Assembly: GCA_016711325.1 (NCBI GenBank)
Contig: JADJTH010000008.1
Location: 434,001 to 498,000 of the forward strand
Source: Nigerium sp.
Lineage (GTDB): Bacteria; Actinomycetota; Actinomycetes; Propionibacteriales; Propionibacteriaceae
Reading direction: 5' to 3'
Length of the DNA stretch: 64,000 bases
The stretch's first letter is position 1, and each line of letters begins with the position of its first letter. Shown here one piece after another: positions 7,959 to 16,049 of this stretch. The notes under the pieces were generated by a model. That model was not told the origin of the DNA. It was given only the letters and a program-made list of their open reading frames with translations, and did no database searches. The translations under genes were made by a program, and so were the position numbers.

Positions 7959-9539
7959 ATGACGACTCTCCCCGTCGCCCCCGACGTCTTCCACCTCTAC
8001 GACACCACCTTGCGCGATGGCGCGCAGCAGGAAGGGTTGCGCCTCACCGTTGCGGACAAGCTCAAGATCGCGCGCCTGCTCGACGACCTGGGCGTCGGCT
8101 TCATCGAGGGCGGTTGGCCGGGCGCGAACCCGAACGACACCGCGTTCTTCGCGTCCGCGGCGGCCGGCGACCTGACGCTTTCCAACGCCAAACTGGCCGC
8201 GTTCGGTTCCACGCGACGGGTGGGGGGCAAGGCGTCCGGCGATCCGCTCACGCGCGCGCTGCTGGACGCCCGGACCGAGGTGATCTGCCTGGTCGCCAAG
8301 AGCCACGACGAGCACGTCCACCGCGCGCTGAAGACCGACCTGTCCGAGAACCTCGCGATGGTGAGCGACACGGTGTCGTTCCTGGTCGGCGAGGGCCGCA
8401 GGGTCTTCCTCGACTGCGAGCACTTCTTCGACGGCTACCGCGCCAACCCGAGCTACGCGATCGAGGTCGTCCGCACCGCCGCGGACGCCGGGGCCGAGGT
8501 CGTCGTCCTGTGCGACACCAACGGCGGGATGCTGCCGCAATGGATGGGTGAGATCGTGTCGGCCGCGGGAGCCGTCGGTGTCGATCTGGGCATCCACTGC
8601 CACAACGACACAGGATGCGCGGTCGCGAACACCCTCGCCGCGGTCGACGCGGGCGCCATGCACGTGCAGGGCACGATGAACGGCCATGGCGAGCGCACGG
8701 GCAACGCCGACCTGATCACGGTGGCCGCCAACCTGCAGCTCAAGTACGGCTGGGACGTCATGCCCGCCGAGCGCCTCGCCCGCGCCACCCTGGTGAGCCA
8801 GGGCGTGGCCGCGATCACGCACGTACCGCCGAACGCGCGCCAGCCCTACGTCGGCCACTCGGCCTTCGCGCACAAGGCCGGGCTGCACGCGTCGGCGATC
8901 AAGGTGGACGCCAACCTCTACCAGCACACCGACCCGCGGCTCGTGGGCAACGACATGCGCATGCTCGTCTCCGACATGGCCGGGCGCGCCAACATCCAGC
9001 TCAAGGGTTCCGAGCTCGGCTTCGACATCGACGACCGGGATCTGGCCGCGCGCATCACCGACACGGTCAAGCGGCGCGAGATGGAGGGCTACTCCTACGA
9101 GTCGGCGGACGCCTCCTTCGAGCTGCTGCTGCGTGCCGAGACCGACCAGCTCGACCTCCGGTTCGAGGTGCTCAAGTGGCGGGTGCTGACGTCCGACGAG
9201 GTGACCGACGAGGGCGACTCGGAGGCGACCGTGAAGGTGCGCGTCGGCGACAAGGTCCGCTCGCGCGTCGGCGAGGGCTTCGGGCCGCTGAACGCCCTCG
9301 ACAAGGCGTTGCGCAGCGCGCTGAAGAAGGACCATCCGGCGGTGGAGAGCTTCGAGCTCACCGACTACCGGGTGCGCATCATCGAGGCCGCCTACGGCAC
9401 CGACGCGATCACCCGGGTTCTCATCGACACCACCGATGGTGCGCGCACGTGGACGACCGTCGGCGTCGGCACCAACGTGGTGGAGGCGTCCTGGGAGGCG
9501 TTGCACGACGCCTACCTGTGGGGCCTCATCGAACGCTGA
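7959..9539 (+). CDS. cimA: (R)-citramalate synthase
   Basis: 526 residues, DRE-TIM metallolyase. It condenses pyruvate with acetyl-CoA to (R)-citramalate, entering isoleucine synthesis without threonine. LYDTTLRDGAQQEG is the catalytic/metal-binding signature; FIEGGWPGANPNDTAFF is characteristic of the citramalate synthase branch rather than LeuA; HCHNDTGCAVANT supplies the metal-ligand histidines. The C-terminal allosteric (LeuA-dimer) domain covers about residues 400-520. I chose ATG 7959 because GAAGGA ends 7 bases upstream; the frame is open back to a TTG at 7911. leuCD, leuB, ilvBNC and ilvE in this window would complete the pathway. Confidence 0.92.
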   Translation: MTTLPVAPDVFHLYDTTLRDGAQQEGLRLTVADKLKIARLLDDLGVGFIEGGWPGANPNDTAFFASAAAGDLTLSNAKLAAFGSTRRVGGKASGDPLTRALLDARTEVICLVAKSHDEHVHRALKTDLSENLAMVSDTVSFLVGEGRRVFLDCEHFFDGYRANPSYAIEVVRTAADAGAEVVVLCDTNGGMLPQWMGEIVSAAGAVGVDLGIHCHNDTGCAVANTLAAVDAGAMHVQGTMNGHGERTGNADLITVAANLQLKYGWDVMPAERLARATLVSQGVAAITHVPPNARQPYVGHSAFAHKAGLHASAIKVDANLYQHTDPRLVGNDMRMLVSDMAGRANIQLKGSELGFDIDDRDLAARITDTVKRREMEGYSYESADASFELLLRAETDQLDLRFEVLKWRVLTSDEVTDEGDSEATVKVRVGDKVRSRVGEGFGPLNALDKALRSALKKDHPAVESFELTDYRVRIIEAAYGTDAITRVLIDTTDGARTWTTVGVGTNVVEASWEALHDAYLWGLIER

Positions 9540-9540
9540 G

Positions 9541-9546
9541 TAGGAT
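9541..9546 (+). promoter_or_regulatory. -10 box of leaderless DUF1707-gene promoter
   Basis: TAGGAT, 6 bases before ATG 9553, immediately after the cimA stop; no Shine-Dalgarno sequence. Confidence 0.6.
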
Positions 9547-9552
9547 TCAGCC

Positions 9553-10209
9553 ATGACCGACCCGCAGCAGATCAGGATCGGCCACGCCGAGCGCGATCGC
9601 GCCGTCGAGACGCTCCGGGAGGCGGCGGCCGACGGCCGGCTCACCCTCGACGAACTCGACGAGCGGCTCGAGCATGCGCTCGGCGCGCGCACCCGTGGCG
9701 ATCTCCGCGCGCTGCTGGGCGACCTCGTGCCGCCCACGCAGATCGAGGCGGTTGTCCGTCCCGCCCTGGTGCGTGCCCACGAGGTGGCGCCGGGCTGGTC
9801 GTGGCAGGATCCGCTGGTGCTGATCGCCCGCTGGGAGGACGTGCTGCGGGCGGGGCCGTGGGAGGTGCCGCCGTTCCTCGAGGTGAACCCGGTGGCCAGC
9901 AACATCAAGCTGGACTTCGTCGACGCGCGCACGCAGGCGCAGGTGATCGACATCCACCTGCTCGGCGGGGCGGGTGATCTGGTGCTCGTCCTTCCTGACG
10001 GCTGGGCCGCCGACGTGACCCGCATCGACAAGGGTCTCGGCTCGGTCAAGGCGTCCGTGCCCTCGCAGCCGCAGGCGGCGTGTCCGCTCGTCATCGTGCG
10101 CGGGAAGACGTCGTTGGGCGACATCAAGGTGCGCACCCCGAACTGGTGGGACACGCGTCAGCGCAACAGGCGGCTGGCCAGGGGCGGCGGGATCGTCGCC
10201 AAGAACTGA
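9553..10209 (+). CDS. DUF1707 and LiaF-like C-terminal domain protein
   Basis: 218 residues. Residues about 7-60 (IRIGHAERDRAVETLREAAADGRL then EELDERL-type helices) are a DUF1707 domain, a small module common in actinobacteria. The C-terminal part (about 120-205) has the beta-rich pattern of the LiaF/cell-wall-stress response C-terminal domain, including LVLVLPDGWAADV and KTSLGDIKVRTP. There are no membrane segments, so it is probably cytoplasmic or peripheral. A role in envelope stress signalling is inferred from the domain pair only. Confidence 0.75.
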   Translation: MTDPQQIRIGHAERDRAVETLREAAADGRLTLDELDERLEHALGARTRGDLRALLGDLVPPTQIEAVVRPALVRAHEVAPGWSWQDPLVLIARWEDVLRAGPWEVPPFLEVNPVASNIKLDFVDARTQAQVIDIHLLGGAGDLVLVLPDGWAADVTRIDKGLGSVKASVPSQPQAACPLVIVRGKTSLGDIKVRTPNWWDTRQRNRRLARGGGIVAKN

Positions 10210-10217
10210 GCCGCCAG

Positions 10218-10223
10218 TAGCCT
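10218..10223 (+). promoter_or_regulatory. -10 box of leaderless FAH-family gene promoter
   Basis: TAGCCT, 6 bases before ATG 10230, with no Shine-Dalgarno sequence. Confidence 0.6.
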
Positions 10224-10229
10224 GGGCTC

Positions 10230-11045
10230 ATGCGCATCGCCCGTTTCGTTCACCATGACCAGATCGCCTACGGCACCGTCGAACTCGACGAGGATCGCGG
10301 CGAACATCCCGGCACCGTCTCCGTCCTGACCGGTGACCCGCTCGTCACCGCGGTGCAGTTCACCGGGGAGCGGCTGCTGCTGGGCGACGTGCGCTTGGTC
10401 GCGCCGGTGCTGCCGCGCAGCAAGATCGTCGCGATCGGACGCAACTACCGCGCGCACGCGGCCGAGTTCGGCCACGAGGTGCCCGAGGAGCCGATGTGCT
10501 TCTACAAGCCGAACACCGCGGTCGTGGGCCCGGGCGAGCCCATCGTGTACCCGCGGCAGAGCACCGCGGTCGACCACGAGGCCGAACTGGCGGTCGTCAT
10601 CGGGCGCATCTGCAAGGACGTCCCCGTCGAGAGGGCGCCCGAGGTGATCTTCGGCTACACCTGCGCCAACGACGTGAGCGCGCGCGACTTCCAGCACAAG
10701 GACGGGCAGTGGGGCCGCGCCAAGGGCTTCGACACGTTCTGCCCGCTCGGCCCGTGGATCGTCACGCACCTGTCGCCGGCGGAGGCGTCCGATCTCGGCA
10801 TCCGCGCCACCGTCGTGCGCGACGGGCAGACGATCGAGCGTCAGGATTCGACGACGGCGAACATGGTGCACGGCATCGCCGAGCTCGTCTCGTTCGTGTC
10901 GTCGTTCGCGACGCTGCTGCCCGGTGACGTGATCCTCACCGGTACACCCGAGGGTGTCGGGCGGATTGTGCCGGGCGACGTCGTGACCATCGAGATCGAG
11001 GGCATCGGCTCGCTGAGCAACCCCGTCGTGGCCGCCGACGCATGA
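10230..11045 (+). CDS. Fumarylacetoacetate hydrolase family protein
   Basis: 271 residues. The N-terminal cap domain is followed by the FAH catalytic barrel beginning SKIVAIGRNYRAHAAEFG. Divalent metal ligands are expected in VDHEAELAVVIGR and the following GYTCANDVSARDFQ. The family hydrolyses C-C bonds in acylpyruvates or decarboxylates oxaloacetate; in actinobacteria proteins of this size are often annotated as acylpyruvase or 2-hydroxyhepta-2,4-diene-1,7-dioate isomerase. The exact substrate is not determinable. The stop overlaps the next start (ATGA), so the two are translationally coupled. Confidence 0.88.
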   Translation: MRIARFVHHDQIAYGTVELDEDRGEHPGTVSVLTGDPLVTAVQFTGERLLLGDVRLVAPVLPRSKIVAIGRNYRAHAAEFGHEVPEEPMCFYKPNTAVVGPGEPIVYPRQSTAVDHEAELAVVIGRICKDVPVERAPEVIFGYTCANDVSARDFQHKDGQWGRAKGFDTFCPLGPWIVTHLSPAEASDLGIRATVVRDGQTIERQDSTTANMVHGIAELVSFVSSFATLLPGDVILTGTPEGVGRIVPGDVVTIEIEGIGSLSNPVVAADA

Positions 11046-12082
11046 GCGCACGCCGACGGCCGGCGCGGTCGGGCAATCCCGCCGTCGTGGCGTCCGCGGG
11101 TCAGGCGCCGCACGATCGGACGCCGCGGCGCGCATCCCTGGTGGAGCGATTCGCCATCGAGAAGGTGCCCGTGGGTGTCGACTACCCGCACGTGCTGCGG
11201 ACGCCCGGGGCGTCCCGTGTGATGGCGGCGGTCGGCGTGCTGCTGGGCGTGGCGACCTTCATGCTGGCCGCACCGATGGTCTCCCAGGCGTTGGCGGCCG
11301 GCTACTGGCTGGCGGTGGGGCGTCCGGGGGAGTTCTCGGCGACGTACCGGAGCCTGACCGCCTACGAGGTGCCGTTCGGGTTGGTGGTCGGCCACGTCGG
11401 CCTGATGACGCTGATCCCGATCTCGTGCGCGCTCGTGCTGTGCGTGCACCGGGTGCGGCCCGGCTACCTGTCCTCGGTCGCCGGACGCCTGCGCTGGCGC
11501 TGGCTGGGCCTCACCACCGCGATCGGCTTCGCGTCGCTGTGGCTGGTGCTCGCGACGCAGAACGTGCTGGCGCCCGACGGGGCGAACTGGACGGTCGCAC
11601 CGCAGCAGGGCGCGTGGGCGTTCATCGTGGTGATGCTGCTGACCACACCGTTGCAGGCGGCGGCCGAGGAGTATTTCTTCCGCGGCTACCTGATGCAGTC
11701 GCTGGGTTCGCTGGTGACCTCGCCCTGGTTCGGGATCGTCGCCTCCGCGGCGGTGTTCACGGTGTTCCACCAGTCGACGAATCTGGCGCTGGTGGTGGAC
11801 CGGTTCGCCTTCGGAGTCCTGGCGGGCTGGCTCGTCGTGCGGACGGGCGGGCTCGAGGCGTCCATCGGTGCGCACGTCGCCAACAACGTGACCTCGTTCG
11901 GGCTCGCCGCGCTCACCTCGTCGGTCGCCGAGGTCAAGGCGATCACCGAGGTCACGTGGGTGATCGCGGCGTGGGACGTCGGCCGGTTCGCGCTGTTCGC
12001 GGCGCTGATCTGGCTGCTCGCCCGGGCCTACCGGCCACAGCGCCGGACCGGGCCTGCCACGAGGGTGGCGGGCTCGGTTTGA
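11042..12082 (+). CDS. CPBP-family intramembrane metalloprotease
   Basis: 346 residues with about eight membrane segments. The CPBP (Rce1-like) motifs are present: AAEEYFFRG near residue 209 (EExxxR), a later FHQ near 243 and a GAHVANN-type histidine/asparagine segment near 280. These families cleave prenylated proteins or bacteriocin-related peptides within the membrane; the target is unknown. The first 40 residues are basic and disordered. It overlaps the preceding hydrolase gene by four bases. Confidence 0.85.
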   Translation: MSARRRPARSGNPAVVASAGQAPHDRTPRRASLVERFAIEKVPVGVDYPHVLRTPGASRVMAAVGVLLGVATFMLAAPMVSQALAAGYWLAVGRPGEFSATYRSLTAYEVPFGLVVGHVGLMTLIPISCALVLCVHRVRPGYLSSVAGRLRWRWLGLTTAIGFASLWLVLATQNVLAPDGANWTVAPQQGAWAFIVVMLLTTPLQAAAEEYFFRGYLMQSLGSLVTSPWFGIVASAAVFTVFHQSTNLALVVDRFAFGVLAGWLVVRTGGLEASIGAHVANNVTSFGLAALTSSVAEVKAITEVTWVIAAWDVGRFALFAALIWLLARAYRPQRRTGPATRVAGSV

Positions 12083-12108
12083 GCCGGACGCCCTCGGTGC
12101 AGTAAGGT
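12079..12108 (+). promoter_or_regulatory. Promoter for tRNA-Gln
   Basis: TTGAGC (12079-12084), an 18-base spacer and TAAGGT (12103-12108). The -35 overlaps the stop codon of the CPBP gene; the tRNA begins about 64 bases downstream. Confidence 0.55.
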
Positions 12109-12172
12109 TGTACCTCGCTGGCCTACGGGCCGGCGTTTCCACGGAGAGGCCCTCGGGCGTCGAGGTGGAAGA

Positions 12173-12244
12173 AGGGGTATGGGGTAATTGGCAGCCCGCC
12201 GGATTCTGGTTCCGTCAGTCTAGGTTCGAGTCCTAGTACCCCTG
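12173..12244 (+). tRNA. tRNA-Gln (anticodon CTG)
   Basis: 72 nt cloverleaf. Acceptor stem AGGGGTA pairs with TACCCCT; the D arm is GGG/CCC; the anticodon loop TTCTGGT gives CTG for CAG codons; the T arm is CTAGG-TTCGAGT-CCTAG. The CCA end is not encoded. The first anticodon-stem pair (C-T) is mismatched. Discriminator base G. Confidence 0.93.
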
Positions 12245-12267
12245 CTGGAAGGCGATTTTCCAGCAGG
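12241..12267 (+). terminator. Hairpin after tRNA-Gln
   Basis: CCTGCTGGAA pairs perfectly with TTCCAGCAGG across a 7-base loop. It begins inside the acceptor end of the tRNA and lies just before the TAAGGT -10-like box (12281-12286) that probably drives the tRNA-Glu gene. Confidence 0.6.
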
Positions 12268-12313
12268 ACTTCCTGTCTGGTAAGGTCTTCCGCGGCGCGC
12301 AAGCGTCAGTGCC

Positions 12314-12386
12314 GGCCCCGTTGTGTAGCGGCCTAGCACGCCGCCCTCTCAAGGCGGTAGCGCGGGTTCGAATCCCGTCGGGGCTA
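12314..12386 (+). tRNA. tRNA-Glu (anticodon CTC)
   Basis: 73 nt. Acceptor GGCCCCG pairs with CGGGGCT (first pair G-U), the anticodon arm GCCGCC-CTCTCAA-GGCGGT reads GAG codons, and the T arm is GCGGG-TTCGAAT-CCCGT. CCA is not encoded. Confidence 0.95.
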
Positions 12387-12393
12387 CAGAGGT

Positions 12394-12429
12394 GAACGCC
12401 TCAGTCAGATCAGTCTGGCTGAGGCGTTC
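12394..12429. terminator. Bidirectional terminator between tRNA-Glu and the P-type ATPase
   Basis: 15-bp stem (12394-12408 with 12415-12429, one G-U pair) and a 6-base loop, followed by GTCGTTT. It lies between convergent transcription units. Confidence 0.8.
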
Positions 12430-12455
12430 GTCGTTTCCGTGCTGACTCGGGCCAC

Positions 12456-15161
12456 TCAGCGCCTGCGCACCACGGCCTTGCCGACCTCGACCACGAGGAA
12501 TATCCCGAAGGCGAGGGCGAACGTCAGCGCCCAGTCGCGCGGCCCGATCGGGCCCGACTCGAACCAGACATGCATGAACGGCGCGTACACGAACACGAGC
12601 TGGGCCGCCAGCATGGCGCCGACCGAGATCCAGATGACGCGGTTACCGGCGAGGACGCGCGGGGTGAGGCTCGAGGAATCCAGGAACCGGCAGTTGAACA
12701 GGAACGCCAACTGGCCGAGCGCCAGCATCGTCACCGCCGCGGTCTGGGCCGTCGCGTAGTCGACGCCAAGGCTGCGTTCGAGCTGGTACACCACCAGGGC
12801 CACCGTGCCGATCAGCACCGAGGCCACGGCGACGAGCGTCCAGGCGCTGCGTGAGAGCACATGCTCCTTGGGCGAGCGCGGCGGCCGGTGCATCAGGTCG
12901 GGTTCGGCGGGTTCGCCGGCCAGCGCCAGCGACAAGGTGACGGCGGTGATCAGGTTCACCCACAGGATCTGCACGGGCGACAGCGGCAGCGCCCAGCCCA
13001 TGAGCACCGCCACCAGGATCACCAGCGACTGCGCGCCGTTGGTGGGCAGCAGGAAGACCACCGACTTGCGGATGTTCGCGTAGATCCGGCGTCCCTCCTC
13101 GACCGCCCGCTCGATGGTGGCGAAGTTGTCGTCCGCGAGGACGATGTCGGCGGCCTCCTTGGTGGCGTCCGTCCCCTTGATGCCCATCGCGACGCCGACG
13201 TCGGCGCGCGTGATGGACGGGGCGTCGTTGACGCCGTCGCCGGTCATGGCCACCACCTCGCCGTGCGACTGCAGGGCGCGCACGATGCGCAGCTTGTGCT
13301 CGGGTGAGGTGCGCGCGTAGACGTCGACGTCGCGGACGACCACGCGCAATTGCTCCTTGGACATGGCCTCGAGGTCGGCTCCGGTGAGCGCCTCCACGTC
13401 GCCGGTCGGCGGCGCGATGCCCAGCTCGCGGGAGATGGCCACCGCGGTGCCGGCGTGGTCGCCCGTGATCATCTTGACTCTGATGCCGGCGGTCCGGCAC
13501 TCGGCGATGGCGGCGGTCGCCTCAGGACGCGGCGGGTCGACGATGCCGACCAGCCCGAGGAAGGTGTTGCCGGCGGCGACACTGTCGAGCGTCACCTCCA
13601 CCTCGCCGTCGTGCGCCGGACGCGAGGCGGCCGCGAGCACGCGCAGTCCCTCATGCGCGAGCTCGTCGATGCGGCGTTCCCACGCGGCGCGGTCGAGCGG
13701 CGCGACGCCGGTGGTGGCGCGCTGGGTCTCGCAGCGGTCCAGCAGTCGGTCGGGCGCGCCGATCAGATGGACGATGCGGCGTCCGTCGGCATCGTCGAGT
13801 GTGGCGGCGAACTTGTGCGTCGACTCGAACGGCACCTGAGCGAGGCGCTGCACGCCGCCGACGTCGATGCCGGACTTGACGGCCAGCACGTCGAGGGCGC
13901 CCTCGGTCGGCTGGCCGACGACCCGCCAGCCCTCGGGCGTCCGCTCGACCATCGCGTCGTTGCACACGCCCGCGGCGAGAACGAGGTCGGCCAACGCAGG
14001 ATGCTCGGCGAGCGCGGCCGTGGCACCGGACGCCGTGACGATGCGGCCCTCGGGCCGATAGCCCGTGCCCTCGACGCCGAACCGGCCATCGCCGGTGATG
14101 ACCGTTCTGGCCGTCATCTCGTTCTGGGTGAGCGTGCCCGTCTTGTCGGAGCAGATCGTCGTCACAGAGCCGAGCGTCTCGACTGCGCCCATCTTGCGAG
14201 TGATCGCGTTTCGGCGAGCCATCTGCTGCACGCCGAGGGCGAGGGTGATGGTGACCAGCGCGGGGAGTCCTTCGGGAATCGCGGCGACGGCGAAGCCGAT
14301 CGCGGCCGAGAGCAGTGCGTCGAAGGAGAAGTCGTGGACGAAACGCCCGATGATCAGCATCACGGCGGCGGCCAGGCCGATCGCGACCGACAACTGCTTG
14401 GCGAGGCGGGCAAGTTGGAGGGTCAGGGGAGTATCGACCGCGTGCTGGCCGGCGACCAGCGCGGAGATCTGCCCGATCTCGGTGTTCGCCCCGGTGGCCG
14501 TGACGACGGCGTCGGCGTTGCCGGTGGCGACGATCGTTCCGGAGAACAGCATCGAGGAGCGGTCGCCGACGCCGGCGTCCGCGCCCACGGACTCCACGTT
14601 CTTCACCGCGGGCACCGACTCCCCGGTGAGCGCGGCCTCGTCCACCTGCAGGTTGGCTTGGAGGAGGATGCGGGCGTCCGCAGGAACCCGGTCGCCCGAG
14701 CGGACGCGGATGACGTCGCCGGGAACGAGCGTCGAGGAGTCCGCGTTGGACCAGGTGCCGTCGCGCTGCACCTGGGCTTCGAGCGACATCATGGTGCGCA
14801 GGCTCTCCAAGGCGCTGGTCGCGCGGCCCTCCTGGATGAAGCCGATCATCGCGTTGGCGAGCGCCACGACGAGGATCACGATGCAGTCGACCCAGTCGCC
14901 CACCAGTGCCTTGAGGACGCCCGCACCCAGCAGAATGTAGATCAGGATGTCGTCGAAGTGCGCGAGCAGCCGCTTCCAGGCCGGAACCGGCGCCGCGGCC
15001 GGCAGGTTGTTGCTGCCGAACTGGGCCAGCCGCGCGGAGGCGTCCGCGCTCGACAGCCCGGTGGCGTTCGACCCCTGGCCGGCGAGCACCTCGGCGGGGT
15101 CGTACGCCCAGGGAACCGTGCGGGCGGTCGCCGCGGCGTCAACGGTCGTCTTGTCAGTCAC
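12456..15161 (-). CDS. Cation-transporting P-type ATPase (type II, Ca2+/H+-like)
   Basis: 901 residues, full length for a P2-type pump. An N-terminal cation-ATPase domain is followed by two membrane helices, the actuator domain with LTGESVP, helices including AAIPEGLPALV (the ion-binding PEGL motif), the phosphorylation motif CSDKTGTLTQNEM near residue 338, the nucleotide-binding domain, TGDGVNDAPSI, and six C-terminal helices (about 670-895). It moves cations across the cytoplasmic membrane at the cost of ATP; PEGL and the NLITAVTLSLAL helix fit Ca2+-type pumps but the ion is not certain. A TAGGCT box ends 7 bases before the GTG start, suggesting a leaderless mRNA. Confidence 0.93.
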   Translation of the reverse strand: MTDKTTVDAAATARTVPWAYDPAEVLAGQGSNATGLSSADASARLAQFGSNNLPAAAPVPAWKRLLAHFDDILIYILLGAGVLKALVGDWVDCIVILVVALANAMIGFIQEGRATSALESLRTMMSLEAQVQRDGTWSNADSSTLVPGDVIRVRSGDRVPADARILLQANLQVDEAALTGESVPAVKNVESVGADAGVGDRSSMLFSGTIVATGNADAVVTATGANTEIGQISALVAGQHAVDTPLTLQLARLAKQLSVAIGLAAAVMLIIGRFVHDFSFDALLSAAIGFAVAAIPEGLPALVTITLALGVQQMARRNAITRKMGAVETLGSVTTICSDKTGTLTQNEMTARTVITGDGRFGVEGTGYRPEGRIVTASGATAALAEHPALADLVLAAGVCNDAMVERTPEGWRVVGQPTEGALDVLAVKSGIDVGGVQRLAQVPFESTHKFAATLDDADGRRIVHLIGAPDRLLDRCETQRATTGVAPLDRAAWERRIDELAHEGLRVLAAASRPAHDGEVEVTLDSVAAGNTFLGLVGIVDPPRPEATAAIAECRTAGIRVKMITGDHAGTAVAISRELGIAPPTGDVEALTGADLEAMSKEQLRVVVRDVDVYARTSPEHKLRIVRALQSHGEVVAMTGDGVNDAPSITRADVGVAMGIKGTDATKEAADIVLADDNFATIERAVEEGRRIYANIRKSVVFLLPTNGAQSLVILVAVLMGWALPLSPVQILWVNLITAVTLSLALAGEPAEPDLMHRPPRSPKEHVLSRSAWTLVAVASVLIGTVALVVYQLERSLGVDYATAQTAAVTMLALGQLAFLFNCRFLDSSSLTPRVLAGNRVIWISVGAMLAAQLVFVYAPFMHVWFESGPIGPRDWALTFALAFGIFLVVEVGKAVVRRR

Positions 15162-15168
15162 GGCGTCG

Positions 15169-15174
15169 AGCCTA
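15169..15174 (-). promoter_or_regulatory. -10 box of leaderless P-type ATPase promoter
   Basis: TAGGCT on the minus strand, 7 bases before GTG 15161, with no Shine-Dalgarno sequence. Confidence 0.55.
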
Positions 15175-15223
15175 ATGCGGTACGGCGGCGCTCAGGCCGT
15201 CGTCCGGCCGGGGCGGCAGGGGG

Positions 15224-15949
15224 TCAGCTGTCGCTGCTGGCGCGGCGCAGCACCTCGGACAACCATTCGGCGGCGGCCATGACGGCAGGCGCGTGCATGC
15301 GTCCGGGCTGGCGGGAGAGCCGTTCGATCGGCCCCGACACGCTCACCGCGGCGATCACCTTGCCCGCGGGGGAGCGGACCGGTGCCGACACGGACGCCAC
15401 GCCGGCCTCGCGTTCGGCCACCGACTGCGCCCAGCCGCGACGGCGGACGGTCGACAGGGCGACCGCCGAGAAGGTGGCGTTGTTGAGGCCGCGCTGGATG
15501 CGCTCGGGGTCTTCCCAGGCGAGCAGCACCTGGGCGGCCGAACCGGCGTTCATCGTCAGCTGGGTGCCGACCGGCACCGTGTCGCGCAGGCCCGAGGGAC
15601 GCTCGGCGGTCGCCGCGCAAATGCGGAACTCGCCCTGGCGTCGGAAGAGCTGCGCCGATGCGCCGGTGATGTCGCGCAGGCGGGCCAGCACCGGCCCGGC
15701 GGTGGCGAGCAGGCGGTCCTCCCCGGCCGCGGAGGCGAGCTCGGTCAGGCGCGGACCGAGGACGAATCGCCCTTGGAGATCGCGGCTGACGAGCCGGTGA
15801 TGTTCGAGCGCCACGGCGAGGCGGTGGGCGGTCGGGCGCGCGAGACCGGTGGCTGTCACCAGGCCGGCGAGGGTGGTCGGGCCTTGTTCGAGCGCGGTCA
15901 GCACCTGTGCTGCCTTGTCGAGGACGCCGACGCCGGAGTTACTGTCCAT
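15224..15949 (-). CDS. IclR-family transcriptional regulator (NdgR/LtbR-like)
   Basis: 241 residues. The winged helix-turn-helix occupies about residues 8-60 (VLDKAAQVLTALEQGPTTLAG, then ATGLARPTAHRLAVALE); the IclR effector domain follows. A regulator of this type divergent from leuCD is the conserved actinobacterial arrangement of NdgR (Streptomyces) and LtbR (Corynebacterium), which control leuCD and other branched-chain amino acid genes. I chose ATG 15949; a longer frame to TTG 16006 would overlap the leuC promoter. An inverted repeat begins right behind the ATG, so autoregulation is likely. Confidence 0.87.
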   Translation of the reverse strand: MDSNSGVGVLDKAAQVLTALEQGPTTLAGLVTATGLARPTAHRLAVALEHHRLVSRDLQGRFVLGPRLTELASAAGEDRLLATAGPVLARLRDITGASAQLFRRQGEFRICAATAERPSGLRDTVPVGTQLTMNAGSAAQVLLAWEDPERIQRGLNNATFSAVALSTVRRRGWAQSVAEREAGVASVSAPVRSPAGKVIAAVSVSGPIERLSRQPGRMHAPAVMAAAEWLSEVLRRASSDS

Positions 15950-15950
15950 A

Positions 15951-15972
15951 GTTTGATACTGCCGTCTCAAAC
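15951..15972. promoter_or_regulatory. Probable operator for the IclR regulator
   Basis: Inverted repeat GTTTGA-N10-TCAAAC, placed one base from the regulator's start codon and one base upstream of the leuC -35 box. It is the only clear dyad in the 100-base divergent region. Confidence 0.55.
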
Positions 15973-15973
15973 T

Positions 15974-16003
15974 TTGACATGCAAGTGTTTCCCGACCTAG
16001 CTT
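15974..16003 (+). promoter_or_regulatory. leuCD promoter
   Basis: Perfect -35 TTGACA (15974-15979), 18-base spacer, -10 TAGCTT (15998-16003). This is the best sigma-70-type -35 seen in the window. Unlike many genes here, leuC has a leader of about 40 bases with AAGGAAGGGG before its ATG. Confidence 0.75.
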
Positions 16004-16049
16004 CAATTAAGCGGCAGCTTCTCGCGAAGCGCAAGGAAGGGGTTCGGGA

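Noticed and set aside
7782..10154. 790-codon minus-strand open frame opposite cimA and the DUF1707 gene
   Set aside because: No recognisable domain; it mirrors the codon positions of cimA, which is unambiguous on the plus strand.
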